64,000 nt of DNA from Flintibacter sp. KGMB00164 (GTDB lineage Bacteria > Bacillota > Clostridia > Oscillospirales > Oscillospiraceae), in the NCBI RefSeq assembly GCF_008727735.1, contig NZ_CP044227.1:2553001-2617000 (forward strand). The letters run 5' to 3'. The notes under the pieces are model-generated. The model had not been told where the DNA came from and did not search any database. It saw only the letters and a program-made list of their open reading frames with translations. Within the stretch, counting starts at the first letter, position 1, and each line of letters begins with the position of its first letter. Made by a program: the position numbers and the translations under genes. This document shows positions 57,362 through 64,000 of the stretch, in pieces.

Positions 57362-58300
57362 TTGAATTTTCTCCATTTGAAGTATTTCCTGCTTGTGGCA
57401 GAGGAATTGAACATTACCAGGGCGGCCGAGCGGCTGTATATCTCCCAGCAATCGTTAAGCAACCACATCAGCAACATGGAGCGGGAGCTGGATGTCAAGC
57501 TCTTTACCCGCTCGCCCAAGCTGTCCCTGACCTACGCAGGGGATCTGCTGGTGGAGACTGCCACCCAGATCCTGGACCTGCACAGCCAGTACCTGGCCAA
57601 GGTGGGCGACATCAACCGCCACTACATGGGCGTGCTCCGTCTGGGCATCTCCCACACCTGCGGTCTGGCTCTGCTGCCTGAGGTGCTGCCCAAATTCCAG
57701 GCCGAGTTTCCCATGGTGGAATTCTCCCTCTTTGAGGGCAACTCCACCCACCTGGAGGACGAGTTGGCCCACGGCCGTGTGGATCTGATCGTCTGCTTCC
57801 AGCCTATCATGATGGAGGGTGTGGAGGTGGTCCCCCTGACCCAGGAGGACCTGATGCTGGTGGTGCCCCGCAGCTTTACCGACCAGATCTTCGGCGACCG
57901 GGCGGAGGAGATGCGTAAACAGTTTGCCGACGGGGCGGACATTGACGCCTTCCAGCACATGCCTTTCATCCTGATTAAACGGGGCAACCGCACCCGCAGC
58001 ATCGTGGACCAGTACTTCAGCCGCCATTTCTTCAAGCCTAAGCTGATTCTGGAGACGGAGAACACCATTACCACGCTGGCCATGGCCGAGGCGGGGGTGG
58101 GCATCACCATCTGCCCGGAGCTGTTTGTCAAGACCATCCATGTCACCGCCGCCCGCTCCTCCACCGACAAGCTGGACTTCTTCCCTCTCACCGACCCCTC
58201 TACCATCAGCCGCCTGGTGGTGGGCTACCGCCGGGACCGGTACCTGTCCCACTTTGGAGAGCGGTTCATTGAGCTGACACAGCAGGCTCTCCAGGGCTGA
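57362..58300 (+). CDS. LysR-family transcriptional regulator
   Basis: I start at the TTG at 57362 (MNFLHLKYFLLVAEELNITRAAERLYISQQSLSNHISNMERELDVKLF), 6 bases after GGAAGGGGGAG; the longer frame lies over the promoter. The 312 residues have the N-terminal winged helix (1-60) and the periplasmic-binding-like effector domain (VLRLGISHTCGLALLPEVLPKFQAEFP, HLEDELAHGRVDLIVCF, EAGVGITICPELFV). Probably controls the divergent dehydrogenase and the downstream ucpA-like gene. Effector unknown. Confidence 0.9.
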   Translation: MNFLHLKYFLLVAEELNITRAAERLYISQQSLSNHISNMERELDVKLFTRSPKLSLTYAGDLLVETATQILDLHSQYLAKVGDINRHYMGVLRLGISHTCGLALLPEVLPKFQAEFPMVEFSLFEGNSTHLEDELAHGRVDLIVCFQPIMMEGVEVVPLTQEDLMLVVPRSFTDQIFGDRAEEMRKQFADGADIDAFQHMPFILIKRGNRTRSIVDQYFSRHFFKPKLILETENTITTLAMAEAGVGITICPELFVKTIHVTAARSSTDKLDFFPLTDPSTISRLVVGYRRDRYLSHFGERFIELTQQALQG

Positions 58301-58357
58301 TTTTGTATTATTTTTAATATATTATACGATATGGAATCTAAAAGGAGCTGTTTTACC

Positions 58358-59137
58358 ATGGGTAAGCTGACCGGAAAGACCGCCCTCATTACCGGCGCCT
58401 CCAAGGGCATCGGCGAGGGCATCGCCCGCACCTTCCTCAAGCATGGAGCCAAAGTGATTCTGGCCGCCCGGGGCGCCGCCGTGGAGGAGCTGGCCGCCCA
58501 GATGGGCGAGAACGCCATGGCGGTGCGTATGGACGTGTCCGACCCCGCCAGTGTAAAGGCCGGGGTGGAGGCCGCCCAGGCCGCCTTTGGTCCCATCGAT
58601 ATTCTGGTGTCCAACGCCGGCATCTGCAAGCTGGGAGACTTCCTTACCCAGAGCGATGAGGACCGGGACGCCCACCTGGACATCAACGTGAAGGGCGCCT
58701 GGAACACCTGCAAGGCGGTGATTCCCGGCATGCTGGAGCGCAAATGGGGCAAGATCGTCATCATGTCCTCCGTCACCGGCGACATGGTGGCCGACCCCGG
58801 TGAGGCCGCCTATGCCATGAGCAAGGCCGCCCTGGTGGGTCTCACCAAGGCTCTGGCCCGGGAGTTTGCTCCCACCATCAACGTCAACGCCATCTGCCCG
58901 GGCTATGTGCTCACCCCCATGGTGAAGGGGATGGCCCAGCAGTCCTGCCCGGACAACCCCCAGAGTGTCATCGACGGTATCGCCTCCGCCATTCCTCTGG
59001 GCCGCCTGGCCGATCCCACCGAGGTGGGCGAGCTGGCCGCCTTCCTGGCCAGCGACGAGGCCAGCTATCTCACCGGCGCCCAGTTCGTCATTGACGGCGG
59101 CTCCACCCTCCCCGAGACCAGCACCATGGGCGTGTAA
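58358..59137 (+). CDS. ucpA: Short-chain dehydrogenase, UcpA-like
   Basis: NAD(P)-dependent oxidoreductase, 259 residues from the ATG at 58358 (MGKLTGKTALITGASKGIGEGIARTF) after AAAAGGAG. The nucleotide loop is TGASKGIGEG, the catalytic set is VMSSVTGDMVADPG and YAMSKAAL, and ASYLTGAQFVIDGGSTLPETS ends the fold. Many blocks (start MGKLTGKTALITG, SSVTGDMVADPGE, end GGSTLPETxxxG) match what I remember of enteric UcpA, linked to furfural tolerance. The natural substrate is unknown. It has its own terminator and sits behind lysR. Confidence 0.9.
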   Translation: MGKLTGKTALITGASKGIGEGIARTFLKHGAKVILAARGAAVEELAAQMGENAMAVRMDVSDPASVKAGVEAAQAAFGPIDILVSNAGICKLGDFLTQSDEDRDAHLDINVKGAWNTCKAVIPGMLERKWGKIVIMSSVTGDMVADPGEAAYAMSKAALVGLTKALAREFAPTINVNAICPGYVLTPMVKGMAQQSCPDNPQSVIDGIASAIPLGRLADPTEVGELAAFLASDEASYLTGAQFVIDGGSTLPETSTMGV

Positions 59138-59151
59138 CGCCATATTCCCTT

Positions 59152-59178
59152 CCCCGGCCATCAGGCCGGGGATTTTTT
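59152..59178 (+). terminator. Terminator of the ucpA-like gene
   Basis: CCCCGGCC and GGCCGGGG form an 8-bp stem with an ATCA loop, followed by ATTTTTTAT. Confidence 0.92.
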
Positions 59179-59893
59179 ATGGCCGCTCCGGGAAGATCAC
59201 ACCTGCCTCCGGTGCAATCCCCTGGCGGGCCATGAGCTGCTCCACCGTAACAAAGCAGAACCCCTTCTCCTCCAGAGCGTCTACGATGCGGATGGCCGCC
59301 TCTGCGGAGGACTGATAGATGTCATGCATCAAAATCACGTCGCCGTCCTCCACCCACTCCACCACGCTGGCCACGATGCGCTCCACGTCGTGGTCCTTCC
59401 AGTCCTCCGGGTCCACCGACCACAGAATAATCGGCCCGTCCGACCAGGTCCGCACCCCCTGGTCCACAAAGCCGTAGGGCGGCCGCAGCCAGTAGTTTCC
59501 CTCCCCCAAGATCTCCCGCAGAAGGGTGCGGGTCTTGCCGATCTGCAGGTCAAAATCAGTCTGGCTCAGCCCGGTCACATCCACATGGTCATAGGTGTGT
59601 ACCCCGATCTGGCACCCCTGCTCCTTCATCTGACGGATGAGGTCCTCGTTGCCGGGGATCCGGCTGCCTACCATAAAAAAGGTGGCGGGCACTTCCCGCA
59701 GCTCCAGCTGCTCCAGCAACCAGCTTGTGGTGTCCCAGCGCGGTCCGTCGTCAAAGGTGAGGGCCACCACCGGCACCTCCACCTCAGCCTCTCCCCCCGC
59801 GCTTTGCGCCTGTTCCCCCACCGGGGTCAGCGCCAGAACAAAACACATCACCAAAAGGCCCAGCCCCACGCCCGGTCCCTTTCCTCGCCCCAC
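59177..59893 (-). CDS. Secreted polysaccharide deacetylase
   Basis: NodB-type carbohydrate esterase acting on peptidoglycan or another N-acetylated glycan. I start at the GTG at 59893 (MGRGKGPGVGLGLLVMCFVLALTPVG), 4 bases past AAGGAGGGAG, giving a signal peptide and 238 residues. Catalytic motifs: VVALTFDDGPRWDTTSWLLEQL (first Asp), IGVHTYDHVDVTGLSQ (metal His pair), NYWLRPPYGFVD, then WSVDPEDWKDHD and ILMHDIYQSSAEA. It is PdaA-like in size. A longer frame starting at 60007 is not supported. Confidence 0.9.
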   Translation of the reverse strand: MGRGKGPGVGLGLLVMCFVLALTPVGEQAQSAGGEAEVEVPVVALTFDDGPRWDTTSWLLEQLELREVPATFFMVGSRIPGNEDLIRQMKEQGCQIGVHTYDHVDVTGLSQTDFDLQIGKTRTLLREILGEGNYWLRPPYGFVDQGVRTWSDGPIILWSVDPEDWKDHDVERIVASVVEWVEDGDVILMHDIYQSSAEAAIRIVDALEEKGFCFVTVEQLMARQGIAPEAGVIFPERP

Positions 59894-59990
59894 GCCGCTC
59901 CCTCCTTTTGTTTTCTCCAAAAAGAAGTATATGAGCTTTTCTTTGTTTTTTTCGGTGCAATGATTGCTAATTTTCCTATTTTGGGCATAA

Positions 59991-60019
59991 AAAATCCCGG
60001 GGAGCACCCTCCCCGGGAT
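59991..60019 (-). terminator. Terminator of the SPFH gene
   Basis: ATCCCGGGGA and TCCCCGGGAT form a 10-bp stem with a 6-base loop, with TTTTTT on the minus strand. It lies 14 bases from the stop. Confidence 0.94.
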
Positions 60020-60032
60020 AGGATCAAAGGAT

Positions 60033-60986
60033 TTACGCTTTCGGGTCCTCGGTATCGAAGATGGTCTTGGCGCCTGCGGCCAGACCGGCCAGACCCTGGA
60101 TCTCGCTGGGAATGATGATCTTGGTGGCCTTGCCGTTGGCGGCGGCAGTGAAGGCCTCCAGAGCCTTGATCTTCAAAACGCCCTCGCCGGGGGCGGCCTC
60201 GTTGATGAGCCGGATGGCGTCAGCGGTGGCCTGCTGCACCTTCAGGATGGCCTCTGCTTCTGCTTCGGCTTCCAGAATCTTGGCCTGCTTGGCGCCCTCA
60301 GCCTGGAGGATAGCGGCCTGCTTGGCGGCGTCAGCCTTCAGGATGGCAGACTGCTTCTCGCCTTCCGCCACCAGGATCTGGGACTGCTTCTGGCCCTCAG
60401 CCTGGAGGATAGACTCACGGCGTTCACGCTCGGCGCGCATCTGCTTCTCCATGGACTCCTGGATATCCCGGGGAGGCATGATGTTCTTCAGCTCCACGCG
60501 GTTGACCTTGATGCCCCAGTTGTCGGTGGCCTCGTCCAGGATGGCACGCATCTGGGCGTTGATGTGGTCGCGGCTGGTGAGAGACTGGTCCAGCTCCAGA
60601 TCGCCGATGATGTTACGCAGGGTGGTGGCGGTCAGGTTCTCGATGGCGCTCATGGGCTGCTCCACGCCGTAGGTGTAGAGCTTGGGGTCGGTGATCTGGA
60701 AGTAGATGACGGTGTCGATCTGCATGGTGACGTTATCCTTGGTGATGACGGGCTGGGGCGGAAAGTCCACCACCTGCTCCTTCAGGGACACGTTTTTGAC
60801 CACCCGCTCAATAAAGGGGATCTTGAAGTGCAGGCCCACACCCCACACGGTCTGGAACGCGCCCAGACGCTCGATGACGTAGGCACGGGACTGCTGTACC
60901 ACCCGGATGTTGGATGCCAGGATGAGCAGGATCAGGATAATGACGATGACAGGGATCAATTTTGTAATGATGTCCATAAAGCCCAT
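60033..60986 (-). CDS. qmcA: SPFH/Band 7 membrane protein (QmcA/stomatin-like)
   Basis: 317 residues: an N-terminal hydrophobic anchor (about 8-27, LIPVIVIILILLILASNI), the SPFH domain (about 30-190: RVVQQSRAYVIERLGAFQTVWGVGLHFKIPF, LKEQVVDFPPQPVITKDNVTMQIDTVIYFQI, QSMEKQMRAERERRESILQAEG), a heptad coiled coil, and a C-terminal oligomerisation part with Ala-rich AEGAKQAKILEAEAEAEAIL. Membrane microdomain scaffold, usually with NfeD; the NfeD-type gene lies 24 bases upstream in the same operon. Confidence 0.94.
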   Translation of the reverse strand: MGFMDIITKLIPVIVIILILLILASNIRVVQQSRAYVIERLGAFQTVWGVGLHFKIPFIERVVKNVSLKEQVVDFPPQPVITKDNVTMQIDTVIYFQITDPKLYTYGVEQPMSAIENLTATTLRNIIGDLELDQSLTSRDHINAQMRAILDEATDNWGIKVNRVELKNIMPPRDIQESMEKQMRAERERRESILQAEGQKQSQILVAEGEKQSAILKADAAKQAAILQAEGAKQAKILEAEAEAEAILKVQQATADAIRLINEAAPGEGVLKIKALEAFTAAANGKATKIIIPSEIQGLAGLAAGAKTIFDTEDPKA

Positions 60987-61010
60987 ATGTTTCCTCCTTG
61001 TTCCCGATGT

Positions 61011-61460
61011 TTATACTGCCTTGGTCTGGTCTGCCGTTACCGGCTCCACGATGACCTTGACCCCCTGGATATGGAGCACGCGCACCTCCTGTCCAGCGGG
61101 GATGACCTCTTCTGTTTTGCTCCGGGCGCTCCACACCTGGCCGGCCAGATTTACCAGCCCCTCACCAGCCAGATTATTCACCGCCTGGGTGACCACGCCC
61201 ACCGTTCCAATGACTCGGTCGGCATTGGTGGCCGAGTAGCCCGGCCGGAGCAGCTTTTTGGCCAGCGGACGCACCAGAGCCAGGGTAATGCCCGACAAAA
61301 CGATGAACACAGTGATCTGCGGCCAGAATCCCAGCCCCAGCCCAGCGGTGATCAGCGCGCCCAGGGCGCCTACCGCAAACCAAATGCTGGTCAGCCCTAC
61401 GGTGACCGCCTCGCCCACGGCAAAGGCAATCATCACGCCCAGCCATATGATCGCTTCCAT
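61011..61460 (-). CDS. NfeD family membrane protein (short form)
   Basis: I start at the ATG at 61460 (MEAIIWLGVMIAFAVGEAVTVGL), AAAGGAG lying 6 bases upstream; the longer frame to 61547 has no family similarity. The 149 residues have three to four membrane helices (about 5-75) and a C-terminal OB-fold (about 85-145: RVIGTVGVVTQAVNNLAGEGLVNLAGQVWSA, IPAGQEVRVLHIQGVKVIVEPV). Short NfeD proteins pair with SPFH partners, matching the neighbour. Confidence 0.92.
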   Translation of the reverse strand: MEAIIWLGVMIAFAVGEAVTVGLTSIWFAVGALGALITAGLGLGFWPQITVFIVLSGITLALVRPLAKKLLRPGYSATNADRVIGTVGVVTQAVNNLAGEGLVNLAGQVWSARSKTEEVIPAGQEVRVLHIQGVKVIVEPVTADQTKAV

Positions 61461-61570
61461 AGCACACTCCTTTCTTGCGAGACTCTGTATACTCTTACGT
61501 CCCGTTGCCCATACCATACCATATTTTTTGTGAAAACTCCATAGCAAACCCTTCCAGTTTGGAAAAGGAA

Positions 61571-61599
61571 TTGCGAATTTTTCCCCAGTCCGATATACT
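61571..61599 (+). promoter_or_regulatory. Promoter of the RNA methyltransferase gene
   Basis: TTGCGA and TATACT are exactly 17 bases apart, about 110 bases before the GTG start. Confidence 0.75.
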
Positions 61600-61711
61600 A
61601 TATGTGATAAGCGTCCATACAGCTCCTTTTTTCTCTGTTTTTCGCAGGCTGGGAACTGTTTTTTTATTGGAAAAATGGCCGGGTACAGCGCCCGGTCCGG
61701 GAGGTTTTACT

Positions 61712-62833
61712 GTGAATGATTTGACCTTTGCCGTGCCCACCCTGTTTGGGCTGGAAGGCCTGTGCGCCGACGAGATGCGCCGATTGAATCTGGAGGGAGT
61801 CCAGGCAGAGAACGGCCGGGTGCTGTGCCGGGGCTCGGCGCTGGACATTGCCCGGCTCAACCTGAACCTGCGCACCGGAGAGCGGGTGCTGCTGGTGCTG
61901 GGCTCTTTCCCGGCGGATAATTTTGACGCCCTGTTTGAGGGTACCAAGGCCCTGCCCTGGGAGCAGTTTATTCCCCGGGAGGGCCAGTTCCCCGTCAAGG
62001 GACACTGCCTCAACTCTGCCCTCCACGCCGTGCCCGCCTGCCAGGCCATTGTGAAGAAGGCGGTAGCCGCCCGGCTGGGGGAAAAGTACGGGTTCAACAC
62101 TCTGCCGGAGACTGGAGCGCTCTATCAGATTCAGTTCTCCATTATGAAGGATACCGCTACCCTGATGCTGGACACCAGCGGTGCAGGACTGCACAAGCGG
62201 GGCTACCGGGCTCACGGCGTAGTGGCGCCTCTGCGGGAGACCCTGGCTGCCGCCATGGTGATGCTCTCCCGGTACAAGGGCCGGGACCCCCTGTGCGACC
62301 CCTTCTGCGGCAGCGGCACCATCCCCATCGAGGCCGCCCTCATCGCCAAAAACCGTGCTCCCGGCCTCAACCGCACCTTCTCCGCCCAGAAGTGGGCCTT
62401 TGTGGACAAGAAGCTGTGGCTGGAGGCCGCCGACCAGGCTATGGACCAGGAGTTTGACGGGGACTACGAGATCTGGGGCGGCGATCTGGACCCGGATGCG
62501 GTGGAGCTGGCCCGGCACAACGCAGAGCTGGCCGAGGTGGACGACGTGGTACACTTTGACGTGGACGACGCCCGCACCTTCCACTGGGGCGGACTCTACG
62601 GCCGTGTAGTTACCAACCCTCCCTACGGCGAGCGCATCATGGAGCGCAAAGAGGCCGAGGAGCTCTACCGGGCCTTCGGCAAGGCCTGGGCCAAGTTCCC
62701 CGACGGGTGGAAGCTGTATCTGCTGTCCTCCCACACGGAGTTCGAGCGCACCTTCGGCAAGCAGGCGGACAAAAAGCGCAAGCTCTACAACGGCATGCTC
62801 AAGTGCGACCTGTTTATGTACGGTATCAAATAA
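61712..62833 (+). CDS. Class I SAM-dependent RNA methyltransferase, THUMP-type (RlmL N-terminal-like)
   Basis: I start at the GTG at 61712 (MNDLTFAVPTLFGLEGLCADEMRRL) with GGGAGG upstream; the longer frame runs through the promoter. The 373 residues have a ferredoxin-like/THUMP region (about 1-160, LNLNLRTGERVLLVLGSF, FPVKGHCLNSALHA) and a Rossmann methyltransferase (about 170-373) with DPFCGSGTIPIEAALIAKN and the catalytic NPPYGERI. In Bacillus this family is RlmL/YpsC-like and methylates 23S rRNA guanine; the target here is inferred only. Confidence 0.92.
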   Translation: MNDLTFAVPTLFGLEGLCADEMRRLNLEGVQAENGRVLCRGSALDIARLNLNLRTGERVLLVLGSFPADNFDALFEGTKALPWEQFIPREGQFPVKGHCLNSALHAVPACQAIVKKAVAARLGEKYGFNTLPETGALYQIQFSIMKDTATLMLDTSGAGLHKRGYRAHGVVAPLRETLAAAMVMLSRYKGRDPLCDPFCGSGTIPIEAALIAKNRAPGLNRTFSAQKWAFVDKKLWLEAADQAMDQEFDGDYEIWGGDLDPDAVELARHNAELAEVDDVVHFDVDDARTFHWGGLYGRVVTNPPYGERIMERKEAEELYRAFGKAWAKFPDGWKLYLLSSHTEFERTFGKQADKKRKLYNGMLKCDLFMYGIK

Positions 62834-62867
62834 GTTTCGGCCCTTTGTGGCCGTTTGAGGTGATTTT

Positions 62868-63779
62868 TTGCGCCATCTGTTTATTATCAACCCCGTGGCC
62901 GGACGAAAGGGCAGCACCCAGGCTCTGCTGGACCAGCTGGACCGGGTCTCCTTCCCCCACGAGCGGGTCTTTACCGAAGGAGAGGGCCACGCGGAAAAGC
63001 TGGCCCGGCAGGCCGCCCAGACCGGCGAGCCGGTACGCATCTGGGCCTGCGGCGGAGACGGCACCCTCAACGAGGTGGTCAACGGGGCGGCAGGCTTTGA
63101 CAACGCTGCCATTACCTGTGTGCCCAAAGGCACCGGAAACGACTTTTTAAAGGTATTTGGTCCCAATTACCGGGACCTGTTCTACGACCTGGAGGCTCTT
63201 GCCGCCGGTCCCCAGACCACGCTGGACCTGATGGACTGCAACGGCAAGCTGGGGCTGGATGTGGTGTGCGGGGGTGTAGACGCCCGCATCGCCGCCGGGG
63301 TCCACCGGTATAAGGACCTGCCCTTTGTCACCGGCAAGGGAGCCTACATTCTCTCTTTGATCGAAAACATCTTTTTAAAAGGTATCTGCCGTCCCATGGA
63401 GGTGCAGATGGGTCCGGTCCATTACAGCGGCCCCACCGCCATTGTCTGCGTATGCAACGGCCGGTACTACGGCGGCGGCTTTATGCCGGTGGCCGACGCC
63501 ATGCCCGACGACGGGGTGCTGGACATGCTGCTGGTAGGCAAGGTGAGCCTGCTCACCTTTATCCGTCTGGTGGGCCAGTACGCCAAGGGCCGCTACAAGG
63601 ATTACCCCCAGCTCATTGAGGATTTCCACGGCCAGGAGCTCACCTGGTCCAGCAAGGAACCCCTGGTGGCGGTGGTGGATGGGGAGGTGCTGGAGAGCAC
63701 CTCCTTTACCGTGCGCCTCTCCGAAAAGAAGATCCACTTCTTCTATCCCAACGGGGCAAGCTACGCCCCCCACCTTTAA
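62868..63779 (+). CDS. Diacylglycerol kinase family lipid kinase (YegS/BmrU-like)
   Basis: 303 residues; TTG start at 62868 (MRHLFIINPVAGRKGSTQALLDQL) with GAGGTGAT 4 bases upstream. The DAGK catalytic motif GGDGTLNEVVNGAAG and GTGNDFLKVFG are visible, and the C-terminal beta domain includes TAIVCVCNGRYYGGGFMPVADAMPDDGVLDML. Phosphorylates lipid hydroxyls with ATP; the exact lipid is unknown. It is 34 bases after the methyltransferase and probably in one operon with the following MFS gene. Confidence 0.92.
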   Translation: MRHLFIINPVAGRKGSTQALLDQLDRVSFPHERVFTEGEGHAEKLARQAAQTGEPVRIWACGGDGTLNEVVNGAAGFDNAAITCVPKGTGNDFLKVFGPNYRDLFYDLEALAAGPQTTLDLMDCNGKLGLDVVCGGVDARIAAGVHRYKDLPFVTGKGAYILSLIENIFLKGICRPMEVQMGPVHYSGPTAIVCVCNGRYYGGGFMPVADAMPDDGVLDMLLVGKVSLLTFIRLVGQYAKGRYKDYPQLIEDFHGQELTWSSKEPLVAVVDGEVLESTSFTVRLSEKKIHFFYPNGASYAPHL

Positions 63780-63796
63780 ATAGGGGGGCTATCTTT

Positions 63797-64000
63797 ATGC
63801 GACACAGCTATCAAGCGACACTGGGTACCTGCTTTGCCGGGTACATCGTCCAGTCGGTCATCAACCTCTTTGCCCCTTTGCTCTTTCTCACCTTCCAGCG
63901 GGAATTCTCCCTCTCTCTGGACCAGATTGCCCTGCTCATTACTGTCAATTTCCTGGTGCAGCTGTGCGTGGACGGCCTGTCCGCCCGGTTTGTGGATAAG
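63797..64000 (+). CDS. MFS-type transporter, N-terminal part (cut by window edge)
   Basis: The ATG at 63797 opens a frame continuing past the right edge. The 68 visible residues (MRHSYQATLGTCFAGYIVQS then INLFAPLLFLTFQREFSLSL and DQIALLITVNFLVQLCVDGL) form two hydrophobic segments with the typical first and second helices of a major-facilitator permease. AGGGGGG lies upstream. Substrate cannot be assigned. The rest of the gene is missing. Confidence 0.75.
   Translation, partial: MRHSYQATLGTCFAGYIVQSVINLFAPLLFLTFQREFSLSLDQIALLITVNFLVQLCVDGLSARFVDK

Noticed and set aside
1-64000. tRNA, rRNA, CRISPR array, insertion sequence, prophage or integron
   Set aside because: No cloverleaf, conserved rRNA block, spaced direct-repeat array, transposase, integrase or phage gene was seen. 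The repeats found are short palindromes without a transposase.

Overview
The window is a dense, GC-rich stretch of bacterial chromosome with about 65 protein genes. It has no rRNA, tRNA, phage, insertion sequence or CRISPR array that I could see. Gene content points to an anaerobic, endospore-forming-lineage Firmicute of the Clostridia: HrcA/CIRCE heat-shock control, DnaD and a DnaC/DnaI-like loader, RNase Y, the spoVB-mazG-hup-rqcP synteny, SigV/RsiV, DegV, and strong GGAGG ribosome sites with GTG/TTG starts. The high GC and the particular set of families suggest Oscillospiraceae (a Flavonifractor/Pseudoflavonifractor-like gut bacterium). That is inference from gene content, not from a database search.

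Layout. 1-4.2 kb: heat-shock operon hrcA-grpE-dnaK-dnaJ on the minus strand behind a perfect CIRCE. 4.3-12.7 kb: one minus-strand superoperon for the whole shikimate pathway plus the Phe and Tyr branches (aroF, tyrA, aroB, aroA, aroC, pheA, an aroE-aroK fusion, aroQ). It is preceded by a promoter, a 37-residue ORF very rich in Phe/Tyr codons, and an intrinsic terminator, which together look like peptide-controlled attenuation. 12.8-16.5 kb: HtrA-like protease, AI-2E-type permease, DegV. 16.5-24.6 kb: a Gx transporter / NusG-II / ApbE flavin cluster, rqcP, hup, mazG, a SpoVB-like flippase, a nucleoside salvage pair (mtaD, purine nucleoside phosphorylase) and a zinc-ribbon protein.

24.7-38.8 kb, plus strand: rpoN with a structured leader, HAD phosphatase, dihydrouridine synthase, mgtE behind a probable Mg2+ riboswitch, DUF4230, zapA, U32 peptidase, then dut-maf-mreC-mreD-PBP2-mrp (cell elongation). 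38.9-43.6 kb, minus strand: a histone-tail-like small protein, gdhA, GNAT, PspC, DEAD-box helicase. 43.9-48.5 kb, plus strand: dnaD and helicase loader, a membrane-anchored XRE regulator, and a compact four-gene unit of a membrane-anchored MerR regulator, two small two-helix membrane proteins and a YbjQ protein. Three of these four share a C-terminal tail whose codons also carry the next gene's ribosome site.

48.5-64 kb: palindromic repeats and hairpins, rny, an ABC-F ATPase, a Na/Pi cotransporter with a terminator-bearing leader RNA, sigV-rsiV, a hydroxyacid dehydrogenase divergent from lysR-ucpA, a polysaccharide deacetylase, the SPFH/NfeD pair, an RNA methyltransferase, a lipid kinase and the start of an MFS transporter.

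The most interesting items are the aromatic-operon leader peptide, the MerR/two-helix/YbjQ unit, two unassigned structured leaders (rpoN, Na/Pi transporter), and a family of intergenic palindromes that supplies stop codons to neighbouring genes.
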